From Bradyrhizobium guangxiense (GTDB taxonomy: Bacteria > Pseudomonadota > Alphaproteobacteria > Rhizobiales > Xanthobacteraceae), in the NCBI RefSeq assembly GCF_004114915.1, contig NZ_CP022219.1, positions 4,990,501 to 5,054,500 on the forward strand: a DNA stretch of 64,000 nt. The letters are read 5' to 3'. Under the pieces are notes generated by a model that was not told the origin of the DNA, searched no databases, and was given only the letters and a program-made list of their open reading frames with translations. The translations under genes and the position numbers were made by a program. Of this stretch, positions 34,799 to 43,647 are shown piece by piece (within the stretch, counting starts at the first letter, position 1; each line of letters begins with the position of its first letter).

Positions 34799-34892
34799 CT
34801 TCGCCGTATGTTTCAAACAATCAGATCAAGTATCGGCAGCCAATCTATGCGGAGCGGCGTGGTCCGCCAATGCCGATCTGGAGATCGGGGGC

Positions 34893-35546
34893 CTAACGCT
34901 TGGCGATCCCGGCGATGAACAGGTCGAGCACCCCTTCCGCCATCCGCTCGATCTCACCCTCCTCGACGCCCCAGCGCGGAAAGTGGCCGTCGAGATTCAT
35001 CCGGGCAAGACCGTAGACCAGGGCGCGGCCGGCGATCTGGATGCGCTTGAGGTCGGCCGGCCGTAGCAGGCGCTGCTCCGCCGCCTCGGCCAGGATTTTC
35101 TCGGTCAGCGCGATCAACTCGGCATTGTCGCGCGTCAGCTCCTCGGAGCTGCCATGGGCAAAATAACGCCCGGTGGAGATGATCTCGAAATGGGCGGGAT
35201 TGCGCATCGCCCAGCGCAGATAAGCGAGCCCGAAGGCGCGGAAACGGGCGAGCGGGCCGGCCGCCGGAGCCTCCCGCAGCGCAGCCTCGATCTCGGCACG
35301 AAAGCGCCGCTGCGCCTCCCCGGCCACTGCGGCCATGAGGGCGTCGCGGTTCGGAAAGTGCCGGAAAGGCGCCCCCGGCGACACCGCAGCCCGGCGCGCG
35401 GCCTCGCGGACAGAGACCTCCGCTCCCTCTGCCGCGAGCTGCAGCGCAGCATCGATCAGGACGCGGCGAAGGTCGCCGTGGTGATAAGGCTTGGCCTGGG
35501 CGGCGGGACGGCGCGCACGCGGCTTGGACTGAGGACGGGCAGGCAT
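34893..35546 (-). CDS. TetR/AcrR family transcriptional repressor
   Basis: 217 residues. N-terminal helix-turn-helix SVREAARRAAVSPGAPFRHF follows a basic Ala/Pro/Arg tail; the C-terminal ligand domain resembles TetR_C_33-type (AYLRWAMRNPAHFEIISTGR). ATG 35546 follows AGGAG; two other in-frame starts lie upstream. Divergent to the membrane gene at 35653, with two palindromic operators between them, so it very likely represses itself and that gene. Confidence 0.93.
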   Translation of the reverse strand: MPARPQSKPRARRPAAQAKPYHHGDLRRVLIDAALQLAAEGAEVSVREAARRAAVSPGAPFRHFPNRDALMAAVAGEAQRRFRAEIEAALREAPAAGPLARFRAFGLAYLRWAMRNPAHFEIISTGRYFAHGSSEELTRDNAELIALTEKILAEAAEQRLLRPADLKRIQIAGRALVYGLARMNLDGHFPRWGVEEGEIERMAEGVLDLFIAGIAKR

Positions 35547-35574
35547 GGCATCTCCTAGCATCACCCGAACGTGA

Positions 35575-35593
35575 ATGTAAGCAGCGATTACAC
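35575..35593. promoter_or_regulatory. Operator 1 of the TetR repressor (imperfect copy)
   Basis: ATGTAAGC-AGC-GATTACAC copies operator 2 with changes in three arm or end bases. It overlaps TACATT, a likely -10 for the tetR gene on the minus strand (with TTGGTC 18 bases away as -35). Binding here would block tetR itself. Confidence 0.65.
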
Positions 35594-35595
35594 GG

Positions 35596-35624
35596 TTGAC
35601 CAAAGAGCGACGCCGAAATGTAAT
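35596..35624 (+). promoter_or_regulatory. Promoter of the ferric-reductase-like gene
   Basis: TTGACC (35596-35601), 17-base spacer, TGTAAT (35619-35624). The -10 lies inside operator 2. Predicted transcription start near 35631, about 22 bases before the ATG. Confidence 0.6.
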
Positions 35625-35636
35625 CGATGATTACAT
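35618..35636. promoter_or_regulatory. Operator 2 of the TetR repressor (perfect palindrome)
   Basis: ATGTAATC-GAT-GATTACAT is a perfect 8-3-8 inverted repeat. It is 43 bases centre to centre from operator 1, close to four helical turns. Confidence 0.75.
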
Positions 35637-35652
35637 AACGAAGGAAGTCACC

Positions 35653-36273
35653 ATGTCACAACGTCAGGGCTGGTTCGAAGGCTGGCGGCTGCTGGCCGCC
35701 CTCACCCTCAGCTTGATCGCACTCAGCCTGTGGATCGCCGCGATGCGACAGTTCGAGGTCGCGGGCGTGCGGATGGTGATCCGGTTCACCGCGCGCAGCT
35801 CGCTGCTGCTGTTCTGCCTCGCCTTCAGCGCCGCGGCGCTAGCGCGGCTGTGGCCCAATGGCTGGACGCGCTGGCAGCGCCGCAACCGCCGCTATCTCGG
35901 CTTGAGTTTTGCGGCCTCCCACACCATCCACGCAATCGCGATCAGCGCCTTCGCCTGGATGGATCCAGCCGGTTTTGCGGAGGCGACCTCGTCCGCCTCC
36001 TACATCTTCGGTGGGATCGGCTATGCCATCATCATTGCCATGAGCGCGACCTCGTTCGACCGCGCCGCCGCGCTGATCGGGCCGCGCGCCTGGCGCATGC
36101 TGCATCTTGCTGGCAGCTATTATCTCTGGCTTCAGTTCATGGTCTCGTTCGGCAAGCGCGTGCCGGCGATGCCGCTCTATGCCGCCTTCCTCATTCCGCT
36201 GCTGATCGTGCTGGCGCTGCGCATGATCGCGATGGCTCGCCATCCACGCGGGCGGGCCGTAGCGGCGGGCTAG
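35653..36273 (+). CDS. Ferric-reductase-like haem-binding membrane protein
   Basis: 206 residues with six hydrophobic segments. Paired His in FAASHTIHAIAIS and His in MLHLAGSYYLWLQF are placed as in the b-type haem core of the ferric reductase-like transmembrane family. There is no FAD/NADPH domain, as in MsrQ/YedZ-like proteins. ATG 35653 follows AAGGAAG and lies just after operator 2. The TetR control suggests induction by a small molecule or redox stress; this is inference. Confidence 0.8.
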   Translation: MSQRQGWFEGWRLLAALTLSLIALSLWIAAMRQFEVAGVRMVIRFTARSSLLLFCLAFSAAALARLWPNGWTRWQRRNRRYLGLSFAASHTIHAIAISAFAWMDPAGFAEATSSASYIFGGIGYAIIIAMSATSFDRAAALIGPRAWRMLHLAGSYYLWLQFMVSFGKRVPAMPLYAAFLIPLLIVLALRMIAMARHPRGRAVAAG

Positions 36274-36282
36274 GCGCCCGCC

Positions 36283-37131
36283 TCACCGTGGCAGGAAGCC
36301 GAGCCGTCTGGCGATGATGCGGTCGAGCGTCCGCTTCGGCAGCACGGCCGCGATCAGGTGGCGCACCGGGTCGGGCGTGATCTGGTAGCGCACCTTGGGG
36401 CGCGCCGCCGTCAGTGCCTCGAACACGACCTCGGCGATGCGCTCGGCCGGCAGGCCCTTGGCGCCGAGGTCCATCATGAACGCCATGACCTTGTTCAGCG
36501 CCGGCAGATAGGGCGAGTTCTGGTAGATGGAGAGATCGATCTGCTCCGCCTTGCTCCAGATCGGCGTCTTCACCGCACCCGGAGCGACGATGATGACGTC
36601 GATGCCGAACAGCATCAATTCGCGGCGCAGGCTTTCCGATAGTCCCTCGACGGCGTGCTTGGAGGTGCAGTAAGGCGCCGACAGCGGATTGCCGTTCTTG
36701 CCCGCGACTGAGCTGATCATCACGATCCGCCCCTTCGGCCCCTTCAGCGACGGATCGGCACCGAGCAGCGGCCCGAACGCCTGCGTCGCGATGACCGGGC
36801 CGATCACGTTGATGTCCATCTGGCGGCGGAAATCGTCGGCCGACAATTCGAGCACGGGGCCGGCGACCGCGACGCCCGCATTGTTGACGAGGCCCGCCAG
36901 CGTCTCTCCGCCCAGCATCTCGCGGACCGTTCGCGCGGCGGCAAGGACGGCGGCCTCGTCGGTGACGTCGAACAGGAGCGGGATAAAATTGGCGCCGAGC
37001 TCAGCCTTGAGCCGGTCGGCATCGGCCCGCTTGCGAACGCTGCCGAAGACGCGATAACCGCGGCCGATCAGGAATTTTGCAGTAGCCCATCCGATGCCGG
37101 TGGATGCACCGGTGACGACGACGGATCGCAT
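36283..37131 (-). CDS. Short-chain dehydrogenase/reductase
   Basis: 282 residues, classical SDR: VVVTGASTGIGWATAKFL (NAD(P) site), NNAGVAVAGPVLEL, ISSVAGKNGNPLSAPYCTSK (Ser and YxxxK catalytic residues). An Arg after the first strand (SVRKRADADR) suggests NADP. GGGGGAG precedes ATG 37131. Converges on the membrane gene ending 36273. Substrate unknown. Confidence 0.92.
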   Translation of the reverse strand: MRSVVVTGASTGIGWATAKFLIGRGYRVFGSVRKRADADRLKAELGANFIPLLFDVTDEAAVLAAARTVREMLGGETLAGLVNNAGVAVAGPVLELSADDFRRQMDINVIGPVIATQAFGPLLGADPSLKGPKGRIVMISSVAGKNGNPLSAPYCTSKHAVEGLSESLRRELMLFGIDVIIVAPGAVKTPIWSKAEQIDLSIYQNSPYLPALNKVMAFMMDLGAKGLPAERIAEVVFEALTAARPKVRYQITPDPVRHLIAAVLPKRTLDRIIARRLGFLPR

Positions 37132-37498
37132 GATCTCCCCCTGATTTCCCGTGATCATGACGGAGAAGGGTACCGGTACGCAATGGCGCTTGGTCAGCGA
37201 CGAGATGGAGCGCGAGATCAGACCACGGATGAAGAGCCGAGTTCTTGGTCCTGAAGACGCAGGCGTTTTAGTGTTCGGGCGCCGCGCGGAAAATCTCAAG
37301 AACGGCGCAAAACCAAGAATGTGGTTTAAGCGTCAGTTCTTGGTGCTCGGAGAGCACTTCAACTCGCGAAGAGTTTGAATGAAGCCGCAATGCTTGGCGT
37401 GAGACGAAAAGAGCGAGACCGCTGTTTGCGATCTCGCCCGACCATAGTCGCCAAGGTTTAAGATTTGGTTTGGCGAGCGAAGCTTGTGTTTCGCTCGG
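37132..37498. other. Intergenic region, no gene seen
   Basis: About 370 bases between the SDR and ilvC. Short frames lack ribosome sites and motifs. AGTTCTTGGT occurs twice (near 37241 and 37334), the second time flanked by inverted-repeat-like sequence. The SDR promoter must lie at its left end. Confidence 0.5.
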
Positions 37499-37535
37499 CA
37501 TTCCGGGGCGCGTGTTAGCGCGGACCCGGAATGAC
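37499..37535. repeat. Short GTCATTCC-family palindrome after ilvC
   Basis: CATTCCGGG... and ...CCCGGAATGAC form inverted ends with an inner GCGCG/CGCGC-like stem. It lies 11 bases beyond the ilvC stop and probably serves as its transcript end. Confidence 0.75.
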
Positions 37536-37545
37536 GGCGTAGCCG

Positions 37546-38580
<1,035 letters not shown>

Positions 38581-38698
38581 TCAGGGCCGAAATCGGCCAA
38601 TGGTCAGTGTCCGAAGGGTGAAATTTGCGGATTTCGGGGGCTGTCTAGAGCATTTTCAGCCCTGAGGGAAACCCGTTTCTGCATGGAAATCCGCGACA

Positions 38699-39301
38699 TC
38701 ATGCATCCATGAAAACGGGGTAGAGGGAGGCCAGCAGCAGGATCGCCATCAGTATATTGAAGGCGCGGACCAGCCGCTCGGAGGTCAGAACCGGCCGCAA
38801 TGCGGAGCCGAACAGGGCCCAGACGACGGTCGAGACCGTGCCGACAATGAGGCTGATCACGGTCTGGATCGCGATGTTGAGTGGAAATTGGGCGATCGCC
38901 GCATAGGCGGTGATGGTGCCGATCACGATTACCCAGCCCTTGGCGTTGATCCATTGGAACATCGCCGCGCCCCAGAAGGTCATCGGACCGCGGCCGTCCC
39001 CCTCCCCCGACTTGGTCGGACCGGACATGGCGATCGCGGCCGCGAGGTAGATCAGGTAGGCGGCACCGGCATATTTCAGGATGGTCTGGAGGATCGGATA
39101 GGCCAGGAACACCGAGCCGAGCCCGAGGCCGACTGCGGCGACCATGAAGGCGAAGCCGAGCACGATGCCGACGATGTGCGGGATGGTGCGCCGGAATCCG
39201 TAGGTCAGGCCCGAGGACAGCAGCATGATGTTGTTCGGTCCAGGCGTGAAATACATCACGACCATGAAGATGAGGAAGGCATAGAGCAGCGACTGAGACA
39301 T
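38699..39301 (-). CDS. LysE/RhtB family amino-acid exporter
   Basis: 200 residues, six helices, with the family start FTPGPNNIMLLSSGLTYGFR and later GAAYLIYLAAAIAM. ATG 39301 follows GAGGTGA; GTG 39307 is also in frame. It lies 7 bases after the EamA gene, forming a two-exporter unit upstream of ilvC. Substrate unknown; export of excess amino acids is the family role. Confidence 0.92.
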   Translation of the reverse strand: MSQSLLYAFLIFMVVMYFTPGPNNIMLLSSGLTYGFRRTIPHIVGIVLGFAFMVAAVGLGLGSVFLAYPILQTILKYAGAAYLIYLAAAIAMSGPTKSGEGDGRGPMTFWGAAMFQWINAKGWVIVIGTITAYAAIAQFPLNIAIQTVISLIVGTVSTVVWALFGSALRPVLTSERLVRAFNILMAILLLASLYPVFMDA

Positions 39302-39308
39302 ATTCACC

Positions 39309-40199
39309 TCACGCCGTCTTCGGCAACGGTTCTTTGGGTAAGGCGTTGGGCCGCTTCGCCAGCACCATCACGGCAATACCGCCGATCACGGTCAGCATGC
39401 CGGCAAGCCGCAAGGGTCCGAACCGCTCGCCGAACGCGATGCTCGACGCAGCCGAGCCGACGAACGGCACCAGCAGCGCGAACGGCACCACTTGCGCGGC
39501 GGGATAGTCGCGCAGCAGCCGGCCCCACAGCCAATAGGCGATGCTGGTCGAAATGCCGCCGAGCGCCAGTATGCAGAGAGCCGATGTCAGCGACATGTGG
39601 CTCAGAGACGTCCAGGTCAGCGCCGGCCCATTGGCGATCAGCGCCAGAACGAATAGCGGCACGGCCGAGGCCAGACACAACCACGCGAACAGGTCGAACA
39701 TCGGCACGCCGCGGGCGCCGCGCAGCAACAGATTGCCGACGGCAAAGCTGAGCGGCGAGATCATCAGCACTGCAAACGCAGCGACGCTGAAATCGTAGCC
39801 GACAGTGCCGCAGATCATCAGCAGGCCCGCCGCGGCAATGACGATGCCGAGCGTCTGCACGGGTGTCGGGCGTTCGCCGAATGCGATCGCGGCAAAGCCG
39901 ATCGTGAACAGCGCCTGGCTCTGCACGACCACGCTGGTCAGCCCCACCGGCACGCCATGCGCGATACCATAGGCCTGGCTCAGGAACTGGCCGAGGAAGA
40001 GCGTGAAACTGATTGCGATCAGCAGCGACCAGGCGATTTTGGGCTTGCGAATGAACAGGCATGGGACCGCAGCCACGCTGAAGCGCAGCGCCGTCATCAG
40101 CTCCGGCGAAAGCTCGTCGAGCGCGATCCGGCTCGCCACGAAGGCAAGCCCCCAGATGATCGCCACCAGGATGGCGATGAGGATATCGGCCGGCTTCAT
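39309..40199 (-). CDS. EamA/DMT superfamily metabolite exporter
   Basis: 296 residues, ten helices in two EamA repeats (IIWGLAFVASRIALDELSPE; SLTSALCILALGGISTSIAY). DMT members export amino acids, amines or nucleotides. Probably co-transcribed with the LysE gene that follows. The start at 40199 begins MKPADILIAILVAIIWGLAF, the normal family start. Confidence 0.93.
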   Translation of the reverse strand: MKPADILIAILVAIIWGLAFVASRIALDELSPELMTALRFSVAAVPCLFIRKPKIAWSLLIAISFTLFLGQFLSQAYGIAHGVPVGLTSVVVQSQALFTIGFAAIAFGERPTPVQTLGIVIAAAGLLMICGTVGYDFSVAAFAVLMISPLSFAVGNLLLRGARGVPMFDLFAWLCLASAVPLFVLALIANGPALTWTSLSHMSLTSALCILALGGISTSIAYWLWGRLLRDYPAAQVVPFALLVPFVGSAASSIAFGERFGPLRLAGMLTVIGGIAVMVLAKRPNALPKEPLPKTA

Positions 40200-40265
40200 T
40201 GTTGTTCTCGGCTCTGCCCTGTCGTGCAGCCCTGTTGTTATTCGTCTAGCCTTGCTCGCCGGCCC

Positions 40266-40955
40266 TTACGTGGAAGAATTGGATTTGCGCAGCAGATACG
40301 TGCCGTGCATGGGTGCGTGATAATCGGCCGAGACCAGCGTGAAGCCGACGTCGGTCAGCATCCGCTCCATCACCCAGCCGAAGGTGGAATATTCGTCGCG
40401 CATATGCGCGACAACGCTTTCGCGCGAAAAGTCGTGATTCTTGATCTGGAAGTCGGCCCATTGCTCGACGTCGCGCTCGATGGCGTCGGGCATCGAAGCG
40501 TAGACGATGTCGCGCAGATAGAAGCTCGCGCCGGGCTTCAGCGCGCGATAGATCCGCGAAATCGCAACCGCCTTCCAGAAGTCCGGCAGGTGATGCAGCG
40601 TGAACTCGCTGACGATCAAATCGTAGGATTCCGGCCGGTAGGAAAAGCTGAGCAGGCCCGCCGATTGGGTGCGCACGGGCGCCTTGCGATCGCGGGCGTA
40701 GATCTCGGCAAGCGCCAGCATCGCCGGCGAAATGTCGATGGCGTCGACCTCGGCCCCCATCAGCGCCGCTTCGGTGGCGAGCACGCCGTTGCCGCAGCCG
40801 ATGTCGGCGATGCGCCAGCCGCGCTGGACCCCCAGCATTTTCAGCGCGGCGCGCGCCCGCAGATCGGCATCGTCATGGTTGTCGTAGATCGAGGCCACAG
40901 CGGGCTCGATCCCCATCCGGTTCCGCTCGTTGTAGTACCAGTCGCGCGCCAGCAT
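40266..40955 (-). CDS. SAM-dependent class I methyltransferase
   Basis: 229 residues with the SAM site IADIGCGNGVLATEAALMGA, acidic strand AIDIS, and DLIVSEFTLHHLPDFWKAV. Unusual N terminus (MLARDWYYNERNRMGIEPA). Its ATG is only three bases after the ilvN stop, so it belongs to the ilvB-ilvN transcript and under the attenuator. Acceptor unknown. Confidence 0.9.
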   Translation of the reverse strand: MLARDWYYNERNRMGIEPAVASIYDNHDDADLRARAALKMLGVQRGWRIADIGCGNGVLATEAALMGAEVDAIDISPAMLALAEIYARDRKAPVRTQSAGLLSFSYRPESYDLIVSEFTLHHLPDFWKAVAISRIYRALKPGASFYLRDIVYASMPDAIERDVEQWADFQIKNHDFSRESVVAHMRDEYSTFGWVMERMLTDVGFTLVSADYHAPMHGTYLLRKSNSST

Positions 40956-40958
40956 GGT

Positions 40959-41501
40959 TCACATCCCTTCGGGCCCGCGACCGATCGCGGCAACACCGGT
41001 GCGCGACACCTCGACGAGGCCGAGCGGACGCATCAGGTCGATAAACTGATTGATCTTGTCCGTGTTGCCTGTGATCTCGAATACAAAGCTCTCGGTGGTG
41101 GCGTCGATCCCCCGGGCGCGGAACGCATCCGCGAGCCTCAGCGCCTCGACCCGATGCTCGCCCTGCCCGCGCACCTTGACCATGGCGAGCTCGCGCTCGA
41201 TCGAGCGCCGGGTCTGGGTCATGTCGACGACCTGGTAGACCGGGATCATGCGGTCGAGCTGGTTCTTGATCTGAGCGATCACCATCGGCGTACCCGTGGT
41301 GACGATGGTGATGCGCGACAGATGCTTCTGGGCTTCGGTTTCCGAGACCGTGAGACTCTCGATGTTGTAGCCGCGGCCCGAGAACAGGCCGATGACGCGC
41401 GCGAGCACGCCGGGCTCGTTCTGCACGAGCACCGCGAGCGTGTGGGTCTCGTTGGGATCGTGACGCTCCTCGATGAAATAGGCGGATGCGGGCTGGTTCA
41501 T
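40959..41501 (-). CDS. ilvN: Acetolactate synthase small (regulatory) subunit
   Basis: 180 residues with an N-terminal ACT domain (THTLAVLVQNEPGVLARVIG, LFSGRGYNIESLTVS) that binds valine for feedback inhibition, and a C-terminal activation domain. Same size as IlvH. It follows ilvB by 24 bases and is followed by the methyltransferase. Confidence 0.96.
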   Translation of the reverse strand: MNQPASAYFIEERHDPNETHTLAVLVQNEPGVLARVIGLFSGRGYNIESLTVSETEAQKHLSRITIVTTGTPMVIAQIKNQLDRMIPVYQVVDMTQTRRSIERELAMVKVRGQGEHRVEALRLADAFRARGIDATTESFVFEITGNTDKINQFIDLMRPLGLVEVSRTGVAAIGRGPEGM

Positions 41502-41525
41502 TGTCGTCCCCTCAAATCTCTCTCG

Positions 41526-43301
41526 TCACACCAGCGCCTTGCCGCCGGCAAACGCCTTTGCCGTGGCCTCGTCGTTGGCCTGCTCCGGCAACAGCATCTC
41601 GTTGTGCGCCTTGCCGGACGGGATCATCGGGAAGCAGTTTTCGAGCGCCGCGACGCGGCAGTCGAACAGCACGGGACGCTTGACCGAGATCATCTCCTGG
41701 ATGGCGCCCTCGAGATCACCGGGCTTGTGCACCTGAAGGCCGACCGCGCCATAGGCTTCCGCGAGCTTGACAAAATCCGGCAGCGCTTCCGAGTAGGAAT
41801 GCGACAGGCGGTTGCCGTGCAGCAGCTGCTGCCACTGGCGCACCATGCCCATGTACTGGTTGTTCAGGATGAAGATCTTGATCGGCAGCTCGTACTGCAC
41901 GGCCGTCGACATCTCCTGCATCGTCATCTGCACCGAGGCATCGCCCGCGATGTCGATGACGAGGCTGTCGGGATGGGCCACCTGCACGCCGACCGCGGCC
42001 GGCAGGCCGTAGCCCATGGTGCCGAGACCGCCCGAGGTCATCCAGCGATGCGGCTCCTCGAAGCCGTAGAACTGCGCCGCCCACATCTGGTGCTGGCCGA
42101 CCTCGGTCGTGATGTAGGTGTCCTTGCCGCGCGTCTGCTCGAACAAGGCCTGGATCGCGTGCTGCGGCAGGATGACGTCGTTGCTCTTCTTGTAATACAG
42201 CGAGTTGCGGGCGCGCCACTGCGCGATCTGCTGCCACCACGACTTGACGTCGGGCTTCTTGGCCTCCGCCTTGAACACCTGGAGGATGTCGCCGAGGATG
42301 TTGGCGCAATCGCCGATGATCGGCACGTCGACGCGGATGTTCTTGTTGATCGAGGAAGGGTCGATGTCGATGTGGATCTTCTTCGAACCCGGCGAGAATG
42401 CATCGACCCGGCCAGTGATGCGGTCGTCGAAGCGCGCGCCGACGCACAGCATGACGTCGCAATCATGCATCGTCATGTTGGCCTCGTAGGTGCCGTGCAT
42501 GCCGAGCATGCCGAGCCAGTTCTTGCCCGACGCAGGATACGCGCCGAGGCCCATCAGCGTGGAGGTGATCGGGAAGCCGGTGACCTCGACCAGCTCGCGG
42601 AGCAGCTTGGTCGCCTCCGGGCCGGAATTGATGACGCCGCCGCCGCTGTAGATCACGGGGCGCTTGGCGCCCGCCAGCAGCGCCACCGCCTTGCGGATCT
42701 GCGTCGCATCGCCTTTCACGCGCGGTGCATAGGAGCGGTGCACGTCCGACTTGCGCGGCGGATGATAGGTGCCAGTCGCGAACTGCACGTCCTTGGGAAC
42801 GTCGACCAGCACCGGGCCGGGGCGGCCGGAGGTCGCGACGTAGAAGGCTTCATGCAGCACCTTGGCGAGATCATTGACGTCGCGCACCAGCCAATTGTGC
42901 TTGGTGCAGGGACGCGTGATGCCGACGGTGTCGCATTCCTGGAACGCATCGTTGCCGATCAGATGCGTCGGCACCTGGCCGGAGATGCAGACCAGCGGGA
43001 TCGAGTCCATCAGCGCGTCGGTCAGCGGCGTCACCATGTTGGTGGCACCAGGGCCGGAGGTCACCAGCGCGACGCCCGGCTTGCCGGTAGAGCGCGCATA
43101 GCCCTCGGCGGCATGACCCGCGCCCTGCTCGTGACGGACCAGGATGTGCTGCACCTCGCTCTGCTGGAAGATCTCGTCATAGATCGGAAGCACGGCGCCG
43201 CCGGGATAGCCGAAAATGTCGGTCACGCCGTGATCGATGAGCGCGCGAACGATCATCGCGGCGCCGGTCATCTGGTTCGGATCGTGGCTCTTGTCGCTCA
43301 T
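41526..43301 (-). CDS. ilvB: Acetolactate synthase large (catalytic) subunit
   Basis: 591 residues, ThDP-, FAD- and Mg2+-dependent condensation of pyruvate to acetolactate. Motifs: VTDIFGYPGGAVLPIYDEIF with the catalytic Glu in RHEQGAGHAAEGYAR, TSGPGATNMVTPLTDA, FAD region, and ThDP/Mg site IDIAGDASVQMTMQEMSTA with NNQYMGMVRQWQ. ATG 43301. Preceded by a leader-peptide attenuator. Confidence 0.97.
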   Translation of the reverse strand: MSDKSHDPNQMTGAAMIVRALIDHGVTDIFGYPGGAVLPIYDEIFQQSEVQHILVRHEQGAGHAAEGYARSTGKPGVALVTSGPGATNMVTPLTDALMDSIPLVCISGQVPTHLIGNDAFQECDTVGITRPCTKHNWLVRDVNDLAKVLHEAFYVATSGRPGPVLVDVPKDVQFATGTYHPPRKSDVHRSYAPRVKGDATQIRKAVALLAGAKRPVIYSGGGVINSGPEATKLLRELVEVTGFPITSTLMGLGAYPASGKNWLGMLGMHGTYEANMTMHDCDVMLCVGARFDDRITGRVDAFSPGSKKIHIDIDPSSINKNIRVDVPIIGDCANILGDILQVFKAEAKKPDVKSWWQQIAQWRARNSLYYKKSNDVILPQHAIQALFEQTRGKDTYITTEVGQHQMWAAQFYGFEEPHRWMTSGGLGTMGYGLPAAVGVQVAHPDSLVIDIAGDASVQMTMQEMSTAVQYELPIKIFILNNQYMGMVRQWQQLLHGNRLSHSYSEALPDFVKLAEAYGAVGLQVHKPGDLEGAIQEMISVKRPVLFDCRVAALENCFPMIPSGKAHNEMLLPEQANDEATAKAFAGGKALV

Positions 43302-43358
43302 TGGCTTGCTCCGGATGCGCTGTTGCCAGCGGCTTCATTCGTGTCGGGGTCGGGAAAT

Positions 43359-43381
43359 AAAAAAGGCCCCGAAGAGGGCCC
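43359..43381 (-). terminator. Attenuator terminator in the ilvB leader
   Basis: On the minus strand GGGCCC-TCTT-CGGGGCC is followed by six T. It lies 30 bases after the leader-peptide stop and 58 bases before the ilvB ATG, so transcription must read through it to express ilvBN. This placement makes it a conditional terminator. Confidence 0.8.
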
Positions 43382-43383
43382 AT

Positions 43384-43432
43384 GCACACCGCCTGTCTTG
43401 TGGATGGCAGCTAGCCATCCCCGGCGGTGTGC
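43384..43432 (-). promoter_or_regulatory. Leader stem-loop upstream of the ilv attenuator
   Basis: Perfect 10-bp arms GCACACCGCC and GGCGGTGTGC, with an inner 7-bp hairpin GGATGGC/GCCATCC. The outer arm overlaps leader codons; a stalled ribosome would disturb it. It is the obvious partner structure for terminator control, though which form favours read-through needs folding. Confidence 0.65.
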
Positions 43433-43476
43433 CTGGGTACGACGGCGATAAGGAGTTTGGTAATAATGTTACGCAT
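43411..43476 (-). CDS. ilv leader peptide (21 aa)
   Basis: Minus strand ATG CGT AAC ATT ATT ACC AAA CTC CTT ATC GCC GTC GTA gives MRNIITKLLIAVV, then PRHTAGDG and TAG. Seven of residues 4-13 are Ile, Leu or Val, the end products of the pathway that follows. Slow translation when these charged tRNAs are short would let RNA polymerase pass the terminator at 43359. It lacks a strong Shine-Dalgarno sequence (GGGAAG is rather far upstream). Confidence 0.8.
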   Translation of the reverse strand: MRNIITKLLIAVVPRHTAGDG

Positions 43477-43508
43477 GGCAGGCGCTCGGCTTCCCAAAGG
43501 TTGCGCGA

Positions 43509-43536
43509 AACATAGCGGCCAAAGCCCAGATGTCAA
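43509..43536 (-). promoter_or_regulatory. Promoter of the ilvBN leader
   Basis: Minus strand TTGACA (43536-43531), 16-base spacer, TATGTT (43514-43509). Expected start near 43501, about 25 bases before the leader ATG and 200 before ilvB. Confidence 0.7.
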
Positions 43537-43647
43537 GGCAATGCGGCCGCTTCCGCGCGATTTTGGCAGTGTAGCGGCGTTCCCCGGGTTCGGCGAGAGG
43601 TAAATTCGGGAACCCGGACAGAAAAGCGTTCGTCCCCGCCCGCACCG

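Noticed and set aside
39957..43451. A 1164-codon open frame on the plus strand opposite EamA, methyltransferase, ilvN and ilvB
   Set aside because: It runs antisense through several certain genes and a leader region; its length reflects third-position GC bias only.
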